From the NCBI RefSeq assembly GCF_030532715.1, contig NZ_JAUNKO010000003.1, forward strand, positions 62,001 to 126,000: a DNA stretch of 64,000 bases, read 5' to 3'. The notes under the pieces were generated by a model. It was not told where the DNA came from. It searched no databases and saw nothing but the letters and a program-made list of their open reading frames with translations. The DNA comes from Corynebacterium sp. Lineage in GTDB: Bacteria > Actinomycetota > Actinomycetes > Mycobacteriales > Mycobacteriaceae. This document shows, piece by piece, positions 17,162 through 26,897 of this stretch (positions within the stretch are counted from its first letter, which is position 1; the number at the start of each line of letters is the position of its first letter). A program made the position numbers and the translations under genes.

Positions 17162-18784
17162 CGTGCATCGAAGACCTCACTGATAGTGCTCGGCCTATTG
17201 ATCGGCCTGTTTGCACTGTCCATTCTCGCCTATGGGGTGGATTTTTTCCTGTCCCGTGGCACGGTTCCGCGCGGAACGACCGTCGCGGGAGTAGCTATTG
17301 GGGGACTCTCCCCGAGTGAAGCTGAGAAACGGCTGCAAACCGCCAAAACGCCTACCAAAGTTGAGATTACGGCGAATGATATGAAGGCGACTTTTGCGCC
17401 TGCGGAGGCTGGGCTGGCCCCCGATTGGAAAGCTACGGTGGCGGCTGCGGGGACCCGCGGGCTGAACCCGTTCCCCATCACCCAGGAAGTTCCGGTGGTG
17501 AGCAAAGTGGACGAGGCGAAGTTTAAGGTGACCGCCGACCGCCTTGTCCACGAGCTTTCCAGAGAGCCTGTCGACGGTGCGGTGGCCCTCGAAGCCGGAA
17601 ACGTGAAGGTGACCGACCCCATCATCGGCCAAAAAACAACCGTTGACATGCTGAAAGTGATTCAGGAGGATTGGGTAAATCCGGCGGGTGTGAAGGTGAA
17701 GGTGCCCACCACCGATCCGGCGATTACCGCTGACATTGTGGAAAAAGTTGCCGAGGGGGAGGCGAAAACCGCTGTCTCTGGGCCGATTACCTTGCACGGC
17801 CGGGACGCGGAGGGCGTCATTCCGCCAGAGCGGATGGGCGAAGTGGTCACCTTTGTGCCTGACGGGAAACACTTGCGTGGTGACGTCAACGGGGAAGTGG
17901 CCCGCAATATCCTGTCGGAGGGCATCGGTAAATCCGAAAAACCCAAGAAGAACGCGAAGATTACCCCTAGTGGCGTGGAGCCGCACGAAGACGGGGTGCG
18001 GGTGGATTGGGACCTTGCCCTCAAGGACCTTGACAAGCGCATTTTAGCGCGGGAAGACCGCGAGTTCGACGCCGTGTACATTGATGAACCCGCCACCTTC
18101 ACCACCGCCCAAGCGGAAAGCGCCACCTTTGATGAAGTGGTGGGTGAGTTCACCACCGGCGGGTTCTCCGCCGCATCCGGGGTCAACATTCGCCGTACCG
18201 CCGAAATCGTCAACGGCGCGGTGGTCGCACCCGGCGACGTGTTCTCCCTGAATGAATGGACCGGTCCGCGCGGCACGGCGCAAGGCTTTGTGGAATCCGG
18301 CATCATTCTCAATGGTCGTGCTGATACCGCCGTGGGCGGCGGCATCAGCCAATTCGCCACCACCTTATACAACGCGTCCTACTTTGCGGGGATGGAGGAC
18401 GTGGCACATACCCCGCACAGCTACTACATTTCGCGTTACCCGGCGGGCCGGGAAGCCACGGTGTTTGAGGGCGCCATTGACTTGAAGTTCCGCAACACGT
18501 CCCCGCACCCGGTGCTGATCCGGGCGAGCGCGGATTCCTCCAATGTGACGGTGCGCCTCATGGGCGTGAAAACCGTCAACGTGGAATCCGTGCCCGGTGG
18601 TCGCTGGGCCCAAACCTCACCCCACACGGTGACTGTGTCTGGGCCGAAGTGTTCCGCCTCGGAAGGCGCGCCCGGGTTTACCACCTCGGACACGAGGATC
18701 GTACGGGACCTCAATGGCGCGGAAATCTCCCGGGAAACCACCACCACCAAGTACGATCCCTCCCCGATTGTGAAGTGCCAGTAG
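17159..18784 (+). CDS. VanW family protein with peptidoglycan-binding-like domain
   Basis: 541-aa membrane-anchored exported protein: short cytoplasmic head VRASK, one helix (LIVLGLLIGLFALSILAY), then a YoaR/PGBD-like region with GTTVAGVAIGGLSPSEAEK and repeated beta segments, then the VanW domain (about residues 340-480) with FSLNEWTGPRGTAQGF, GGGISQFATTLYNA and HSYYISRYPAGREATV. Family knowledge: VanW proteins are linked to cell-wall and glycopeptide phenotypes but have no proven activity; the conserved GGG-S-Q-x-ATTLYNA block resembles a catalytic or ligand site. A longer frame upstream exists, but the helix directly follows GTG 17159 and a promoter sits at the right distance. Its stop directly abuts the stop of the convergent PlsC-HAD gene. 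Confidence 0.82.
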   Translation: MRASKTSLIVLGLLIGLFALSILAYGVDFFLSRGTVPRGTTVAGVAIGGLSPSEAEKRLQTAKTPTKVEITANDMKATFAPAEAGLAPDWKATVAAAGTRGLNPFPITQEVPVVSKVDEAKFKVTADRLVHELSREPVDGAVALEAGNVKVTDPIIGQKTTVDMLKVIQEDWVNPAGVKVKVPTTDPAITADIVEKVAEGEAKTAVSGPITLHGRDAEGVIPPERMGEVVTFVPDGKHLRGDVNGEVARNILSEGIGKSEKPKKNAKITPSGVEPHEDGVRVDWDLALKDLDKRILAREDREFDAVYIDEPATFTTAQAESATFDEVVGEFTTGGFSAASGVNIRRTAEIVNGAVVAPGDVFSLNEWTGPRGTAQGFVESGIILNGRADTAVGGGISQFATTLYNASYFAGMEDVAHTPHSYYISRYPAGREATVFEGAIDLKFRNTSPHPVLIRASADSSNVTVRLMGVKTVNVESVPGGRWAQTSPHTVTVSGPKCSASEGAPGFTTSDTRIVRDLNGAEISRETTTTKYDPSPIVKCQ

Positions 18785-20305
18785 TTAGTCCTCCGGCAAC
18801 GGGGGCAGCACTGGCTCAATCACCTCGGCGATCCCATCCTCATCGTTGGTGCCCGTCGCCCACCGAGCGGCCCGCACCACATTGGGGTGGGCATTGCCCA
18901 TTGCGATTCCGGTACCAACAAGCTGCAACATTTCGATGTCGTTGTACCCGTCGCCGAAGGCCACGGCGTCGGCAGGCGCAATGCCGAGCTGTTCCAACAC
19001 CCAAGCGACACCATCCGCTTTCGTCGCGTTGGCAATGGTCTGCGTCTCCCCAGTAGCCAGGGTGCTCAGCGTTCCATCGCAGGTGACGGCGTGTACGGGC
19101 AGCCCGAGGCTGATGGGGATCCGCGTGAAACCGGTAGCCAAAATAATCGCCGTTCCCGCGTCGTGCGCGCGCTCCAAAACAGCCTGCGTGGCAGGGGAAA
19201 CCTGGCCGTTGGACGTGAGCAGGGTGCCCTCGAGGTCGCACACAATTGCCTTCGGTAGGGCACCCAGCCGCTTGCGGTGCGGCAGGCGGGACAGGATCAC
19301 CCGTGCTTGGGCGGCGATCGGGGCAAGATCGGGGGTGCTCAACTGGGCTGCGCTCGCTTTAATCTGGTCGGTCATTGCGGTGATCTTTTCCTTGCCGTCA
19401 CTGACGCCATGAGTGACTTCCGTGGTGAGTTCCTCAAGGGTGGACTTAACCCAGGCGACGAGTTGTGGATCGTCATCCGTGGCGGAATTTGAAGGCCGCT
19501 GCAACAGTGACTTTACCTGCGCGTTTAGTGCGGCGAGGTCGTCGCGAAGCTTTCGGATGCGGGTGCGCTCCACGTCGACGATGTGGTCTTCCACCTGGGC
19601 TTGCTGCAAGGTTGGTGCCCCGCCGCCAAATCGTGCCGGCACCCAAAACTCGCCCTGGGGAAAACTACCGTATTGCTCCCGATAGGCCATCCATACGGAC
19701 TCCAAGCCGCGCTGCATGCGCTGCCGCAGCTCCGCCGTCGCCTCGTCCGCAGTGCCCTGTGGAAACCACGGCTCCAGCACTTTAATGTGCACTGGTGTTT
19801 TCGTCCGGCCCAGATGCTTCTTCTGGCCTTTGGTCCAGATTCGTTGGGAGCCAAACAATATCACTGGAATGATCGGAACGTTCGCCTCTTGAGCCATGCG
19901 TACGGCGCCGTTGCGGATGTCTTTAATCTCGAAGCTGCGGGAGATAGTCGATTCTGGGAAAATGCCCACGAGTTCGCCTTCCCGCAGCATCGCTACGGCC
20001 TGTTTGTAGGAATCCTGGCCGTCGATACGATCTACGGGGATGTGCTTCATCGTGCGCATGAGCGGGCCGGCGATGCGGTGCTCAAATACGTTGGATTTTG
20101 CCATAAAGCGAACCAGCCGCTTCTGTGTGCGAAATGGCACGCCGACGAAGGTGAAATCCAAGTAGCCGGTGTGATTAGCAACGATCACGGCGCCTCCCTG
20201 CCGGGGGACGTGCTCCTGCCCAGTTACCGTAAGTTTGAGCCCTTGAACGGCGAAGAGTGTTCGCACCAAACCAACGACTGACGTGTAAAAAAGATCCCTC
20301 GGCAT
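18785..20305 (-). CDS. Fusion of PlsC-type acyltransferase and HAD (Cof-like) hydrolase
   Basis: 506 aa. Residues about 1-230 are a lysophospholipid acyltransferase domain: NHTGYLD (H-x4-D catalytic motif), FPESTIS in place of the usual FPEGTRS, and VPIIPVILFG. A central helical linker (about 230-345) is followed by a C-terminal HAD domain with ILATGFTRIP (motif II) and FGDGYNDIEML (motif IV). HAD motif I reads CDLEGTLL, so the second Asp of DxDGT is Glu. The likely job is phosphatidic acid synthesis coupled to a phosphatase-like domain; the adjacent glycerol operon supplies glycerol-3-phosphate. Start chosen at MPRDLFYTS (20305), since the upstream extension is not family-like. Confidence 0.82.
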   Translation of the reverse strand: MPRDLFYTSVVGLVRTLFAVQGLKLTVTGQEHVPRQGGAVIVANHTGYLDFTFVGVPFRTQKRLVRFMAKSNVFEHRIAGPLMRTMKHIPVDRIDGQDSYKQAVAMLREGELVGIFPESTISRSFEIKDIRNGAVRMAQEANVPIIPVILFGSQRIWTKGQKKHLGRTKTPVHIKVLEPWFPQGTADEATAELRQRMQRGLESVWMAYREQYGSFPQGEFWVPARFGGGAPTLQQAQVEDHIVDVERTRIRKLRDDLAALNAQVKSLLQRPSNSATDDDPQLVAWVKSTLEELTTEVTHGVSDGKEKITAMTDQIKASAAQLSTPDLAPIAAQARVILSRLPHRKRLGALPKAIVCDLEGTLLTSNGQVSPATQAVLERAHDAGTAIILATGFTRIPISLGLPVHAVTCDGTLSTLATGETQTIANATKADGVAWVLEQLGIAPADAVAFGDGYNDIEMLQLVGTGIAMGNAHPNVVRAARWATGTNDEDGIAEVIEPVLPPLPED

Positions 20306-20433
20306 ACACGATATGGTACTCAAATTGGTGGCACTACTCACGGTGGGCTGCCCAGCCACCTTCGATCACATTTTTCGGTATAGTCCGAGTTATATAAACA
20401 TCGAAAATTGATTCGTTGAAGGAAGGTAAAGCG
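20306..20433. promoter_or_regulatory. Divergent control region of the PlsC-HAD gene and glpDFK
   Basis: 128 bp. It contains TTTTCG (20372-20377) and CGAAAA (20402-20407) as widely spaced inverted half-sites around an AT-rich GTTATATAAACAT segment that may be the glpD -10 region. A strong AAGGAAGG ribosome site precedes the glpD GTG. No regulator can be named. Confidence 0.35.
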
Positions 20434-22158
20434 GTGGCCACAACCTCCAAAACTGCTTTCAATAAAGAGTATTTCGAACAGGCTTGGCAGAAGTTCGAAA
20501 ACGAACATTTTGATTTGGTGATTATCGGCGGGGGCTCCGTAGGCGCAGGCGCGGCGTTGGATGCGGCAACTCGCGGGCTCAACGTTGCGGTGATCGAGGC
20601 GCGTGACTTCGCAGCAGGGACTTCGAGCAGGTCTTCGAAGATGTTCCATGGTGGCTTGCGGTACCTGGCGATGTTGGACTTCCGGCTTGTGGCTGAATCG
20701 TTGCGGGAACGCGAGCTGTCCATGGCAACCCTCGCGCCGCACCTGGTGAAGCCGTTGCGCTTCATTTTTCCGCTTACGCACCGTATTTGGGAACGTCCGT
20801 ATATGGCGTCCGGCTTTATGCTGTACGACCTGATGGGTGGTGCGAAGACCGTCCCCATGCAGAAGCACCTTTCGCACAAAGCAACGAAAAAGATTGCGCC
20901 GGGGCTGAGGGATGACGCCCTCGTTGGCGGCGTGCGTTACTACGACACGCTTGTTGACGACGCGCGCCACACCATGACCGTCCTGCGTACCGCCGCGGAA
21001 TTTGGCGCCACCATTCGAACATCTACCCAGGTGGTTGGGTTCGAAAAGGAAGGTGAACGGGTCGTCGGTGCGCAGATCGTTGACAGCGACACCGGTCGAC
21101 GCACTACCCTCCGCGGCTCCGCGTTTATCAACGCCACCGGCGTGTGGAGCGACGAACTGGAAAAACTTGCCGGCGTGGAAGGTAAGTTCTCGGTACATAC
21201 ATCCAAGGGCGTGCACATTGTCGTGCCCAAGTCCTGCCTGGAAGCGGACGCCGCGCTGTGCTTCGTCACTGAAAAATCCGTGTTGTTTGTTATCCCATGG
21301 GGCGAGTATTGGATCATCGGTACTACCGATACGGATTGGACGCTGAACCTGGCTGATCCGGCGGCCACCCGCGCGGACGTCGACTATATTCTCGAACACG
21401 TCAACGCGAAGGTGCGGCGCCCCATTGGCTACGAGGATATCGTTGGCGTGTTTTCCGGCCTGCGCCCGCTGGTGGAAGGTTCCTCCGATTCCACCACGAA
21501 CCTGTCGCGGAACCACGCCGTGGCGCGAGTGGCGCCCGGGTTCGTGTCCGTGGCGGGCGGAAAGTACACCACGTACCGGGTGATTGGAAAGGACGCGGTG
21601 GACAAGGCCGTGGAAGACATCCCCGGTGCGGTGTCCGAATCCGTGACCGAATCAACGCCGCTGTTGGGGGCGGATGGTTACCACGCGCTGGCAAACCAGG
21701 TTCCCGCGTTGGCGCGACGCTTGGGCATCACCGAAAGCCAGGTCGAGCATCTCCTTGGCCGCTACGGCTCCCTTATTTTTGAGGTGCTCGCCCCCGCAGC
21801 GGAGAACCCTGAGCTCTTGCAGCCGGTGCCTCATGCGGAAGGCTACCTACTTGCGGAAGTCCTGTACGCCGTCACCCACGAAGGCGCGGTGCACCTCGAA
21901 GACATTCTGCATCGGCGACTGCGGGTATCCATGGAGTATCCGCACCGGGGTGTCGAGTCTGCCGACGCCGTGGCCGCGCTCGTCGCAGATACCTGCGGAT
22001 GGGACTCCGAGCAGGTCGCCCATGAGGTGAAGGTATTCAAGGATCGCACGGCGGCCGCATTGGCGGCGGAGCAGCAAGTGACGGACCAAAAGGCCAATGA
22101 GATTGCGACGGCGGTGGAAGATTCGCGGCCGGATATTGACACCGGACAGGACCGCTAA
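20434..22158 (+). CDS. glpD: Glycerol-3-phosphate dehydrogenase (FAD, respiratory)
   Basis: 574-aa peripheral membrane flavoprotein that oxidises sn-glycerol-3-phosphate to DHAP and passes electrons to quinone. FAD-binding LVIIGGGSVGAGAALDAATRG, GTSSRSSKMFHGGLRYL, the GTTDTDWTL block and the C-terminal DAO_C domain are present. Start GTG 20434 lies 6 bases after AAGGAAGG; a TTG further upstream lacks such a site. First gene of glpD-glpF-glpK. Confidence 0.96.
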   Translation: MATTSKTAFNKEYFEQAWQKFENEHFDLVIIGGGSVGAGAALDAATRGLNVAVIEARDFAAGTSSRSSKMFHGGLRYLAMLDFRLVAESLRERELSMATLAPHLVKPLRFIFPLTHRIWERPYMASGFMLYDLMGGAKTVPMQKHLSHKATKKIAPGLRDDALVGGVRYYDTLVDDARHTMTVLRTAAEFGATIRTSTQVVGFEKEGERVVGAQIVDSDTGRRTTLRGSAFINATGVWSDELEKLAGVEGKFSVHTSKGVHIVVPKSCLEADAALCFVTEKSVLFVIPWGEYWIIGTTDTDWTLNLADPAATRADVDYILEHVNAKVRRPIGYEDIVGVFSGLRPLVEGSSDSTTNLSRNHAVARVAPGFVSVAGGKYTTYRVIGKDAVDKAVEDIPGAVSESVTESTPLLGADGYHALANQVPALARRLGITESQVEHLLGRYGSLIFEVLAPAAENPELLQPVPHAEGYLLAEVLYAVTHEGAVHLEDILHRRLRVSMEYPHRGVESADAVAALVADTCGWDSEQVAHEVKVFKDRTAAALAAEQQVTDQKANEIATAVEDSRPDIDTGQDR

Positions 22159-22907
22159 TGATTGGGGCAGGACAAGTATTTGGCTGGGAGTTTCTCGGCA
22201 CAGCGATGCTGCTGTTGTTCGGCAATGGGGTGTGCGCGGCGAATGCGTTGCGTACCTCGGCCGCGCGCGGTTCCGGCTGGTTGGTCATCGCCCTCGGCTG
22301 GGGCCTCGCCGTGTTTATTGGTGCCTCCGTCGCGGACATTTCCGGCGGTCATCTCAACCCAGCCGTGACGCTCATGGTTGCCGTGCAAGGCAATGTCGCC
22401 TGGGGGCTGGTGCCGTTCTATATTGCGGGCCAGCTTTGCGGCGCCATGGTTGGTGCGTTGCTCGCCTGGGTAGTGTTCAAGCAAATGTTCGACGCAAACA
22501 ACGTGGATGATACCGGCAAGGTGACCCACGCGAACCGCGCCACCGGCAGCATCTTCTTCACACAGCCGGCGCACAACCACAGTGGTTGGAATCTCGCCAC
22601 CGAGTTCATCGGCACCTTCGCGCTGCTTGCTTTTATTGCTTTCGCGCCAGGGGGCGACGCCGTGCTCGGATCGCTGAAGTACTTCGCGGTGTCGTTTATC
22701 GTGGTGGCAATTGGCCTCTCCTTGGGCACGCCCACGGGGTACGCCATTAACCCCGCCCGCGACCTTGGTCCGCGCCTGATGTATTCCTTTGCCCTACCCA
22801 TCAAAGACAAGGGAAACCCGAATTGGTCATATGCCTGGATCCCCATCCTTGGCCCGTGTCTCGCCGCATTTGCCGTGGGATTGCTCTCACTCGTCCTCTC
22901 TAGCTAA
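22158..22907 (+). CDS. glpF: Glycerol uptake facilitator (MIP channel)
   Basis: 249-aa aquaglyceroporin with six helices and the two NPA half-helices: [10 protein letters not shown] and [10 protein letters not shown]. The Asp after the second NPAR is typical of glycerol-conducting rather than water-specific channels. The ATG overlaps the glpD stop (TAATG), giving coupled translation. A central loop of about 20 residues ([12 protein letters not shown]) is polar. Confidence 0.95.
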   Translation: MIGAGQVFGWEFLGTAMLLLFGNGVCAANALRTSAARGSGWLVIALGWGLAVFIGASVADISGGHLNPAVTLMVAVQGNVAWGLVPFYIAGQLCGAMVGALLAWVVFKQMFDANNVDDTGKVTHANRATGSIFFTQPAHNHSGWNLATEFIGTFALLAFIAFAPGGDAVLGSLKYFAVSFIVVAIGLSLGTPTGYAINPARDLGPRLMYSFALPIKDKGNPNWSYAWIPILGPCLAAFAVGLLSLVLSS

Positions 22908-22920
22908 AGGAACCTTGACT

Positions 22921-24447
22921 ATGGAACACAAGTACGTTGCCGCGATCGATCAGGGCACGACGTCGACACGCTGCATTATCTTTAACCACGACGGTGAGAT
23001 CGTTACCATCGGCCAGTACGAGCACGAACAAATATTCCCGCAGAAGGGGTGGGTGGAGCACGACCCGCGCGAAATCTGGGACAATACCCGCCGCGCCGTG
23101 GCCTCCGCACTGGCGGATAGCGACGTCGCGCGCGAGGACATTGTCGCCGTGGGCATCACCAATCAGCGCGAAACCGCCGTGGTGTGGGATAAGCACACCG
23201 GCGAACCCGTCTACAACGCGATTGTCTGGCAGGACACTCGAACCACAAAAATTTGCGAACAGCTTGCCGGGGAACACGGTGCTGAACGGTGGCGCGAAAC
23301 CACCGGATTGCTGTTGAACTCGTACCCGTCCGGCCCCAAGGTGAAATGGATCCTGGACAATGTGGAGGGCGCCCGCAAACGGGCGGAAGACGGCGACCTG
23401 TTGTTCGGCACGATCGATACCTGGCTGATTTGGAATCTTACCGGCGGTGCGGAAGGTGATGGCGGGGAACCGGCGTTGCACGTGACAGATGTGACGAACG
23501 CTTCGCGCACCCTACTCATGGACTTGCGCACATTGCAGTGGGATGAGGAAATTTGCGCGGAAATGGGGATTCCCGTCTCCATGCTGCCGGAGATTCGGCC
23601 GTCTGTCGGTGATTTCCGCACTATTCGACACCGCGGAACCCTTGGCGGTGTGCCCATCCGCGGTGTACTTGGTGACCAGCAGGCGGCCATGTTCGGGCAG
23701 GCTTGTTTCGAACCTGGTGATGCCAAAAATACGTACGGTACCGGCCTATTCTTGTTGCTGAACACCGGCACCTCCCCAAAGTGGAGCGACCACGGGTTGA
23801 TTACCACGGTGTGCTACCAAATCGATGGTGAAGAACCGGTGTATGCGCTCGAGGGCTCCGTTTCCATGGGCGGTTCGCTGGTGCAATGGCTGCGGGATAA
23901 TTTGCAGCTTATTCCCAACGCCGCAGCGATTGAGAACATGGCCCGCTCCGTGCCCGACAACGGCGGCGTGTATATTGTGCCCGCGTTTTCCGGCTTGTTC
24001 GCCCCACGCTGGCGTTCCGACGCCCGGGGTGTCATCGTCGGGCTCACTCGTTTCGCGAACCGCAACCACCTGGCGCGTGCCGTGTTGGAGGCGACGGCGT
24101 ACCAGACGAAAGAAGTTGCCGACGCGATGGTCGCAGACTCCGGCGTCCCTATTACGGACCTAAAGGTGGATGGCGGCATGGTGATGAATGAGCTCCTGAT
24201 GCAGTTCCAGGCCGACATCTTAGGCACGAATGTGGTGCGGCCGAAGATTATCGAGACCACGGCGCTGGGTACCGCTTTCGCCGCTGGGTTGTCCATTGGA
24301 TTTTGGGAATCTTTGACACAACTTAAAGAGCAGGGTGGGGTGAGCCGTGTATGGAAACCCGCAATGGATCCCAGCGAAGTTGATCGTCTGTTCGGGGAAT
24401 GGAACAAGGCCGTGGAGCGTACCTACAACTGGGAGGATGGGGAATAA
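22921..24447 (+). CDS. glpK: Glycerol kinase
   Basis: 508-aa FGGY-family kinase phosphorylating glycerol to glycerol-3-phosphate, completing the uptake-phosphorylation-oxidation route with GlpF and GlpD. Motifs: [10 protein letters not shown] (phosphate 1), [22 protein letters not shown] (phosphate 2), [16 protein letters not shown]. Start ATG 22921 follows AAAGGA 13 bases after the glpF stop; a longer frame beginning inside glpF is an artefact. A small acidic insertion ([11 protein letters not shown]) is present near residue 180. Ends at a terminator. Confidence 0.96.
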   Translation: MEHKYVAAIDQGTTSTRCIIFNHDGEIVTIGQYEHEQIFPQKGWVEHDPREIWDNTRRAVASALADSDVAREDIVAVGITNQRETAVVWDKHTGEPVYNAIVWQDTRTTKICEQLAGEHGAERWRETTGLLLNSYPSGPKVKWILDNVEGARKRAEDGDLLFGTIDTWLIWNLTGGAEGDGGEPALHVTDVTNASRTLLMDLRTLQWDEEICAEMGIPVSMLPEIRPSVGDFRTIRHRGTLGGVPIRGVLGDQQAAMFGQACFEPGDAKNTYGTGLFLLLNTGTSPKWSDHGLITTVCYQIDGEEPVYALEGSVSMGGSLVQWLRDNLQLIPNAAAIENMARSVPDNGGVYIVPAFSGLFAPRWRSDARGVIVGLTRFANRNHLARAVLEATAYQTKEVADAMVADSGVPITDLKVDGGMVMNELLMQFQADILGTNVVRPKIIETTALGTAFAAGLSIGFWESLTQLKEQGGVSRVWKPAMDPSEVDRLFGEWNKAVERTYNWEDGE

Positions 24448-24498
24448 AACCGCCTAGAAGTGCCGCCTCGCGTTCAACGGTGTGCGGGGCGGTTTTTC
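24448..24498 (+). terminator. Terminator of the glp operon
   Basis: AAAACCGCC just after the glpK stop pairs with GGCGGTTTTT (about 24488-24497); an internal GCCGCCTCGCG segment can extend the structure. Confidence 0.7.
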
Positions 24499-25062
24499 GT
24501 CATGTGCGAACAGTTGAGCTATTCGCGCTCTTGCATCTTCTGTTGTGGGCAGCCTTTTAAATTGAGGTTGCTATTAGCAAATCAGCGGTTCTCGGCTGAG
24601 TGAATTCGATGTAGAAAATCTACGTGCGAACTGAGAAAATATTGAGCATAAGTTCAACTTCTATATGAATATGATTGCCTGGAAACAAGCAACTCCGCCA
24701 AATTTGCCGCGTTGATTGGCGCTCCAACGGGCACGACCTTGTTGCGTCGCTCATGACTGTAATCGCAGCTCGCGGCGCATGTTGGGCTAGCCCCGAATGT
24801 GGGCAATGCGGGAGTGTCTGAGGGGGAATTTTGCAAGCTAGACGCGCTGTAAGGTTTCAGTTGGGAGCGCGAAATCCTGTTGTGCACTCTTTAAGGGTTG
24901 CTGTAGGTGATAGTGCTCGTGCTACCGTCTGCTGATGAGGCGGGCTTGAAAAGTGGTGCTGTCGATTTTCTTAGCGCAGTTGTTGGTTTTTCAGCTTCTA
25001 TTGAAGTGCCCGTTTTCAATTCAAAAACCATCCACTGTGATGTGGTGTTTTACTAGTCGAGA
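24499..25062. promoter_or_regulatory. Long leader/control region of the first thioester-domain protein
   Basis: 564 bp with no credible gene. From about 24820 to the ATG it is colinear with 27105-27334 in front of the second paralogue: CAAGCTAGA, a promoter TTGCTG (24898-24903), 17-bp spacer, GCTACC (24921-24926), TGAGGCGGG, and AAAACCATCCACTGTGATGTGG near the start (written in two parts: AAAACCATCCAC and GTGATGTGG). The predicted 5' leader is about 130 nt. The stretch before 24800 is AT-rich and shows nothing recognisable. Confidence 0.55.
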
Positions 25063-26844
25063 ATGATGGGCCTAATGCTTTTACATCAACAGAGAAGTCG
25101 CTATTTCATTGCATTCCTCTCGGTGCTGGCACTGTTGCTCGGGGTTACCTCCGTGTTGCCGGCCGCGCAGGCGCAGGAGTTGGGTGCTCAGGTCAAAGTT
25201 TCCTCAGGTCCCGAAGGCCTTAAGGTCAACTGGGGCGAAGGTCGCCGAATCATGACCCGCCTATTCAATATTGAGTCCGGCGGTGCGACGCGTGAGGCGT
25301 ATTGCATTGAGTACAACGTCAATGCGGTGTACTCCGACCAAGCAAAGACTGTTAAGTGGGACGAATTCCCTGGTAACAATAAGTTTAAGACCGATGAAGG
25401 TATCCGCCATAAGGTCAACTGGATCGCCGCCAATAGCTACCCAGCAGTTTCGATCGACGAGTTGCGCACCAAGATTGGTGTGACCGCGGAAGAGCTGCCC
25501 ACTGAGGCCGCTATTGCGCAAACTCAGGCTGCAATCTGGAGCCTGCTTGCCGATGAGTTCGTATACAAGGGCATCGACACCGGCGACGCCACCATCAAGG
25601 GCGCGGAGTTCAAGCTGTTTGAATACTTGACTGGTGAGGCTAACGTCGGCCGCGCCGAAACCTCCACCTTGGACCTCGAGGTAGAGATCGATGATTCCAA
25701 GGCTCGCCGTGAAGACAACGGCGTGATGGGCCCGCTGAGCTTTAAGACCAACGCAGCTGGCCTCAAGATCACCACCAGCAACGGCACCATCGTAGACGCC
25801 CAGGGGAACCCGATGGCTGCGGAAGACATTCGCCCCGGCACCGAGTTCTACCTCAAGGTCAACGAAGACGCTGGTGAAGCCACCATTACTGCATCTTCCG
25901 AGGGGGATGCTATTTCCGGCGCGTTGGTGGTGACCCCCAAGGAAGATGGTAGCCACGGGCAAACCTTGATCGTCACCCACAACGACGTGGTGCGCAAGAT
26001 TGAAGAATTCACCATCCGTTGGGAGGGGACCGAGGTTTCCATCGTTACCGCCGCTAGCGACGGCTGCGACGACGACCGTTTCCTGTCCGGAAGCGGTGGC
26101 ACCGTGGTTGACGTGGTCAAGTACACCGGTTTGATCGTGGGCCGTAAGTACGTGATCAAGGGTGAGCTCATGGACAAGGCAACCGGCGAAGGCACTGGCA
26201 TTACCGCCGAAAAGGAATTCACTCCGGAATCTCCGGACGGTGAAGTGCGCGTCGAGTTCGTCGTGCCAGAAGGCTACGCAGGCAAGACGCTCGTGGTGTT
26301 CGAACGCGCCTACGATGAAGATGGTCGCTTGGTCGCGGAGCACGCGGACATCAACGACCGCGCCCAAACTGTCCGCGTCACCCACGACAGTGAAATTCCC
26401 CCGGCATGCCGCGAAGGTAATGGTGGCGGCGGCTATGTCGGATCCCTCGGTTTCGGCGACAGTGATGCTGGTAGCTCCGGCGCTGGCGCCGCAGCGCTGG
26501 TAACCCTCGTCGCCGGTGGCCTCCTCATCGGCTCTCTCGCTTCCTCTGGTTCCGCTGACGCTGGAAGCAGCGGCTCCAGCGAACCGAAGAAGGAAGAAGC
26601 CCCGGCACCTGCACCAGCAGCACCCGAGGGCCAAGGTGGCGGTGATCCCGCGCCTAAGAACACCCCCGCGGCACCTGCGGCACAGGAACCAGGCGGAAAG
26701 GGCGCTCCCACCGCTCCTGCTTCCAATGCAGCACCTACGTTGGCAAACACCGGTGCGAGTGTTTTGTGGGTCGTTGCAATTGGTTTAGTAATTACCGCAG
26801 TCGGCGCAATCTTCATTATTGCGAAGCGTCGTCGTTCGAAGTAA
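25063..26844 (+). CDS. Sortase-anchored surface protein with internal-thioester (TED) and VaFE domains
   Basis: 593 aa. Signal peptide to about residue 38 (AAQAQE). A TQXA/thioester domain follows: Cys81 in AYCIEYN and Gln155 in AQTQAAIW fit the Cys...Q-x-x-I-W pair that forms an intramolecular thioester able to bond covalently to host amines. A middle beta-rich region, then a VaFE domain (about 347-440: VVDVVKYTGLIVG, GELMDKATGEG, VVFERAYDEDG, AEHADINDRAQT), a family with intramolecular ester/isopeptide cross-links. The tail has a Gly/Ala hydrophobic stretch, a Pro/Ala-rich wall-spanning region, and LANTG (560-564) + helix + KRRRSK, a sortase signal. Likely an adhesin. Start could also be the ATG at 25075. 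Confidence 0.87.
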   Translation: MMGLMLLHQQRSRYFIAFLSVLALLLGVTSVLPAAQAQELGAQVKVSSGPEGLKVNWGEGRRIMTRLFNIESGGATREAYCIEYNVNAVYSDQAKTVKWDEFPGNNKFKTDEGIRHKVNWIAANSYPAVSIDELRTKIGVTAEELPTEAAIAQTQAAIWSLLADEFVYKGIDTGDATIKGAEFKLFEYLTGEANVGRAETSTLDLEVEIDDSKARREDNGVMGPLSFKTNAAGLKITTSNGTIVDAQGNPMAAEDIRPGTEFYLKVNEDAGEATITASSEGDAISGALVVTPKEDGSHGQTLIVTHNDVVRKIEEFTIRWEGTEVSIVTAASDGCDDDRFLSGSGGTVVDVVKYTGLIVGRKYVIKGELMDKATGEGTGITAEKEFTPESPDGEVRVEFVVPEGYAGKTLVVFERAYDEDGRLVAEHADINDRAQTVRVTHDSEIPPACREGNGGGGYVGSLGFGDSDAGSSGAGAAALVTLVAGGLLIGSLASSGSADAGSSGSSEPKKEEAPAPAPAAPEGQGGGDPAPKNTPAAPAAQEPGGKGAPTAPASNAAPTLANTGASVLWVVAIGLVITAVGAIFIIAKRRRSK

Positions 26845-26859
26845 TTTTCCACTCCTAGT

Positions 26860-26897
26860 GAACCCTCAGTCTTTTGACTGGGGGTTCCGTTATTGTT
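26860..26897 (+). terminator. Terminator after the first thioester-domain gene
   Basis: 12-bp stem with one G-U pair: GAACCCTCAGTC (26860-26871), TTTT loop, GACTGGGGGTTC (26876-26887), then CGTTATTGTTTT. Confidence 0.85.

Noticed and set aside
20338..21516. 392-codon minus-strand frame opposite glpD
   Set aside because: Shadow of glpD; sequence rich in His/Arg/Gly without motifs.
24654..24887. 77-codon minus-strand frame in the thioester-gene leader
   Set aside because: No ribosome site or conservation with the paralogous leader; the region is better explained as regulatory.
25261..26634. 457-codon minus-strand frame opposite the first thioester-domain gene
   Set aside because: Shadow frame; the plus strand has a signal peptide, motifs and a sortase signal.
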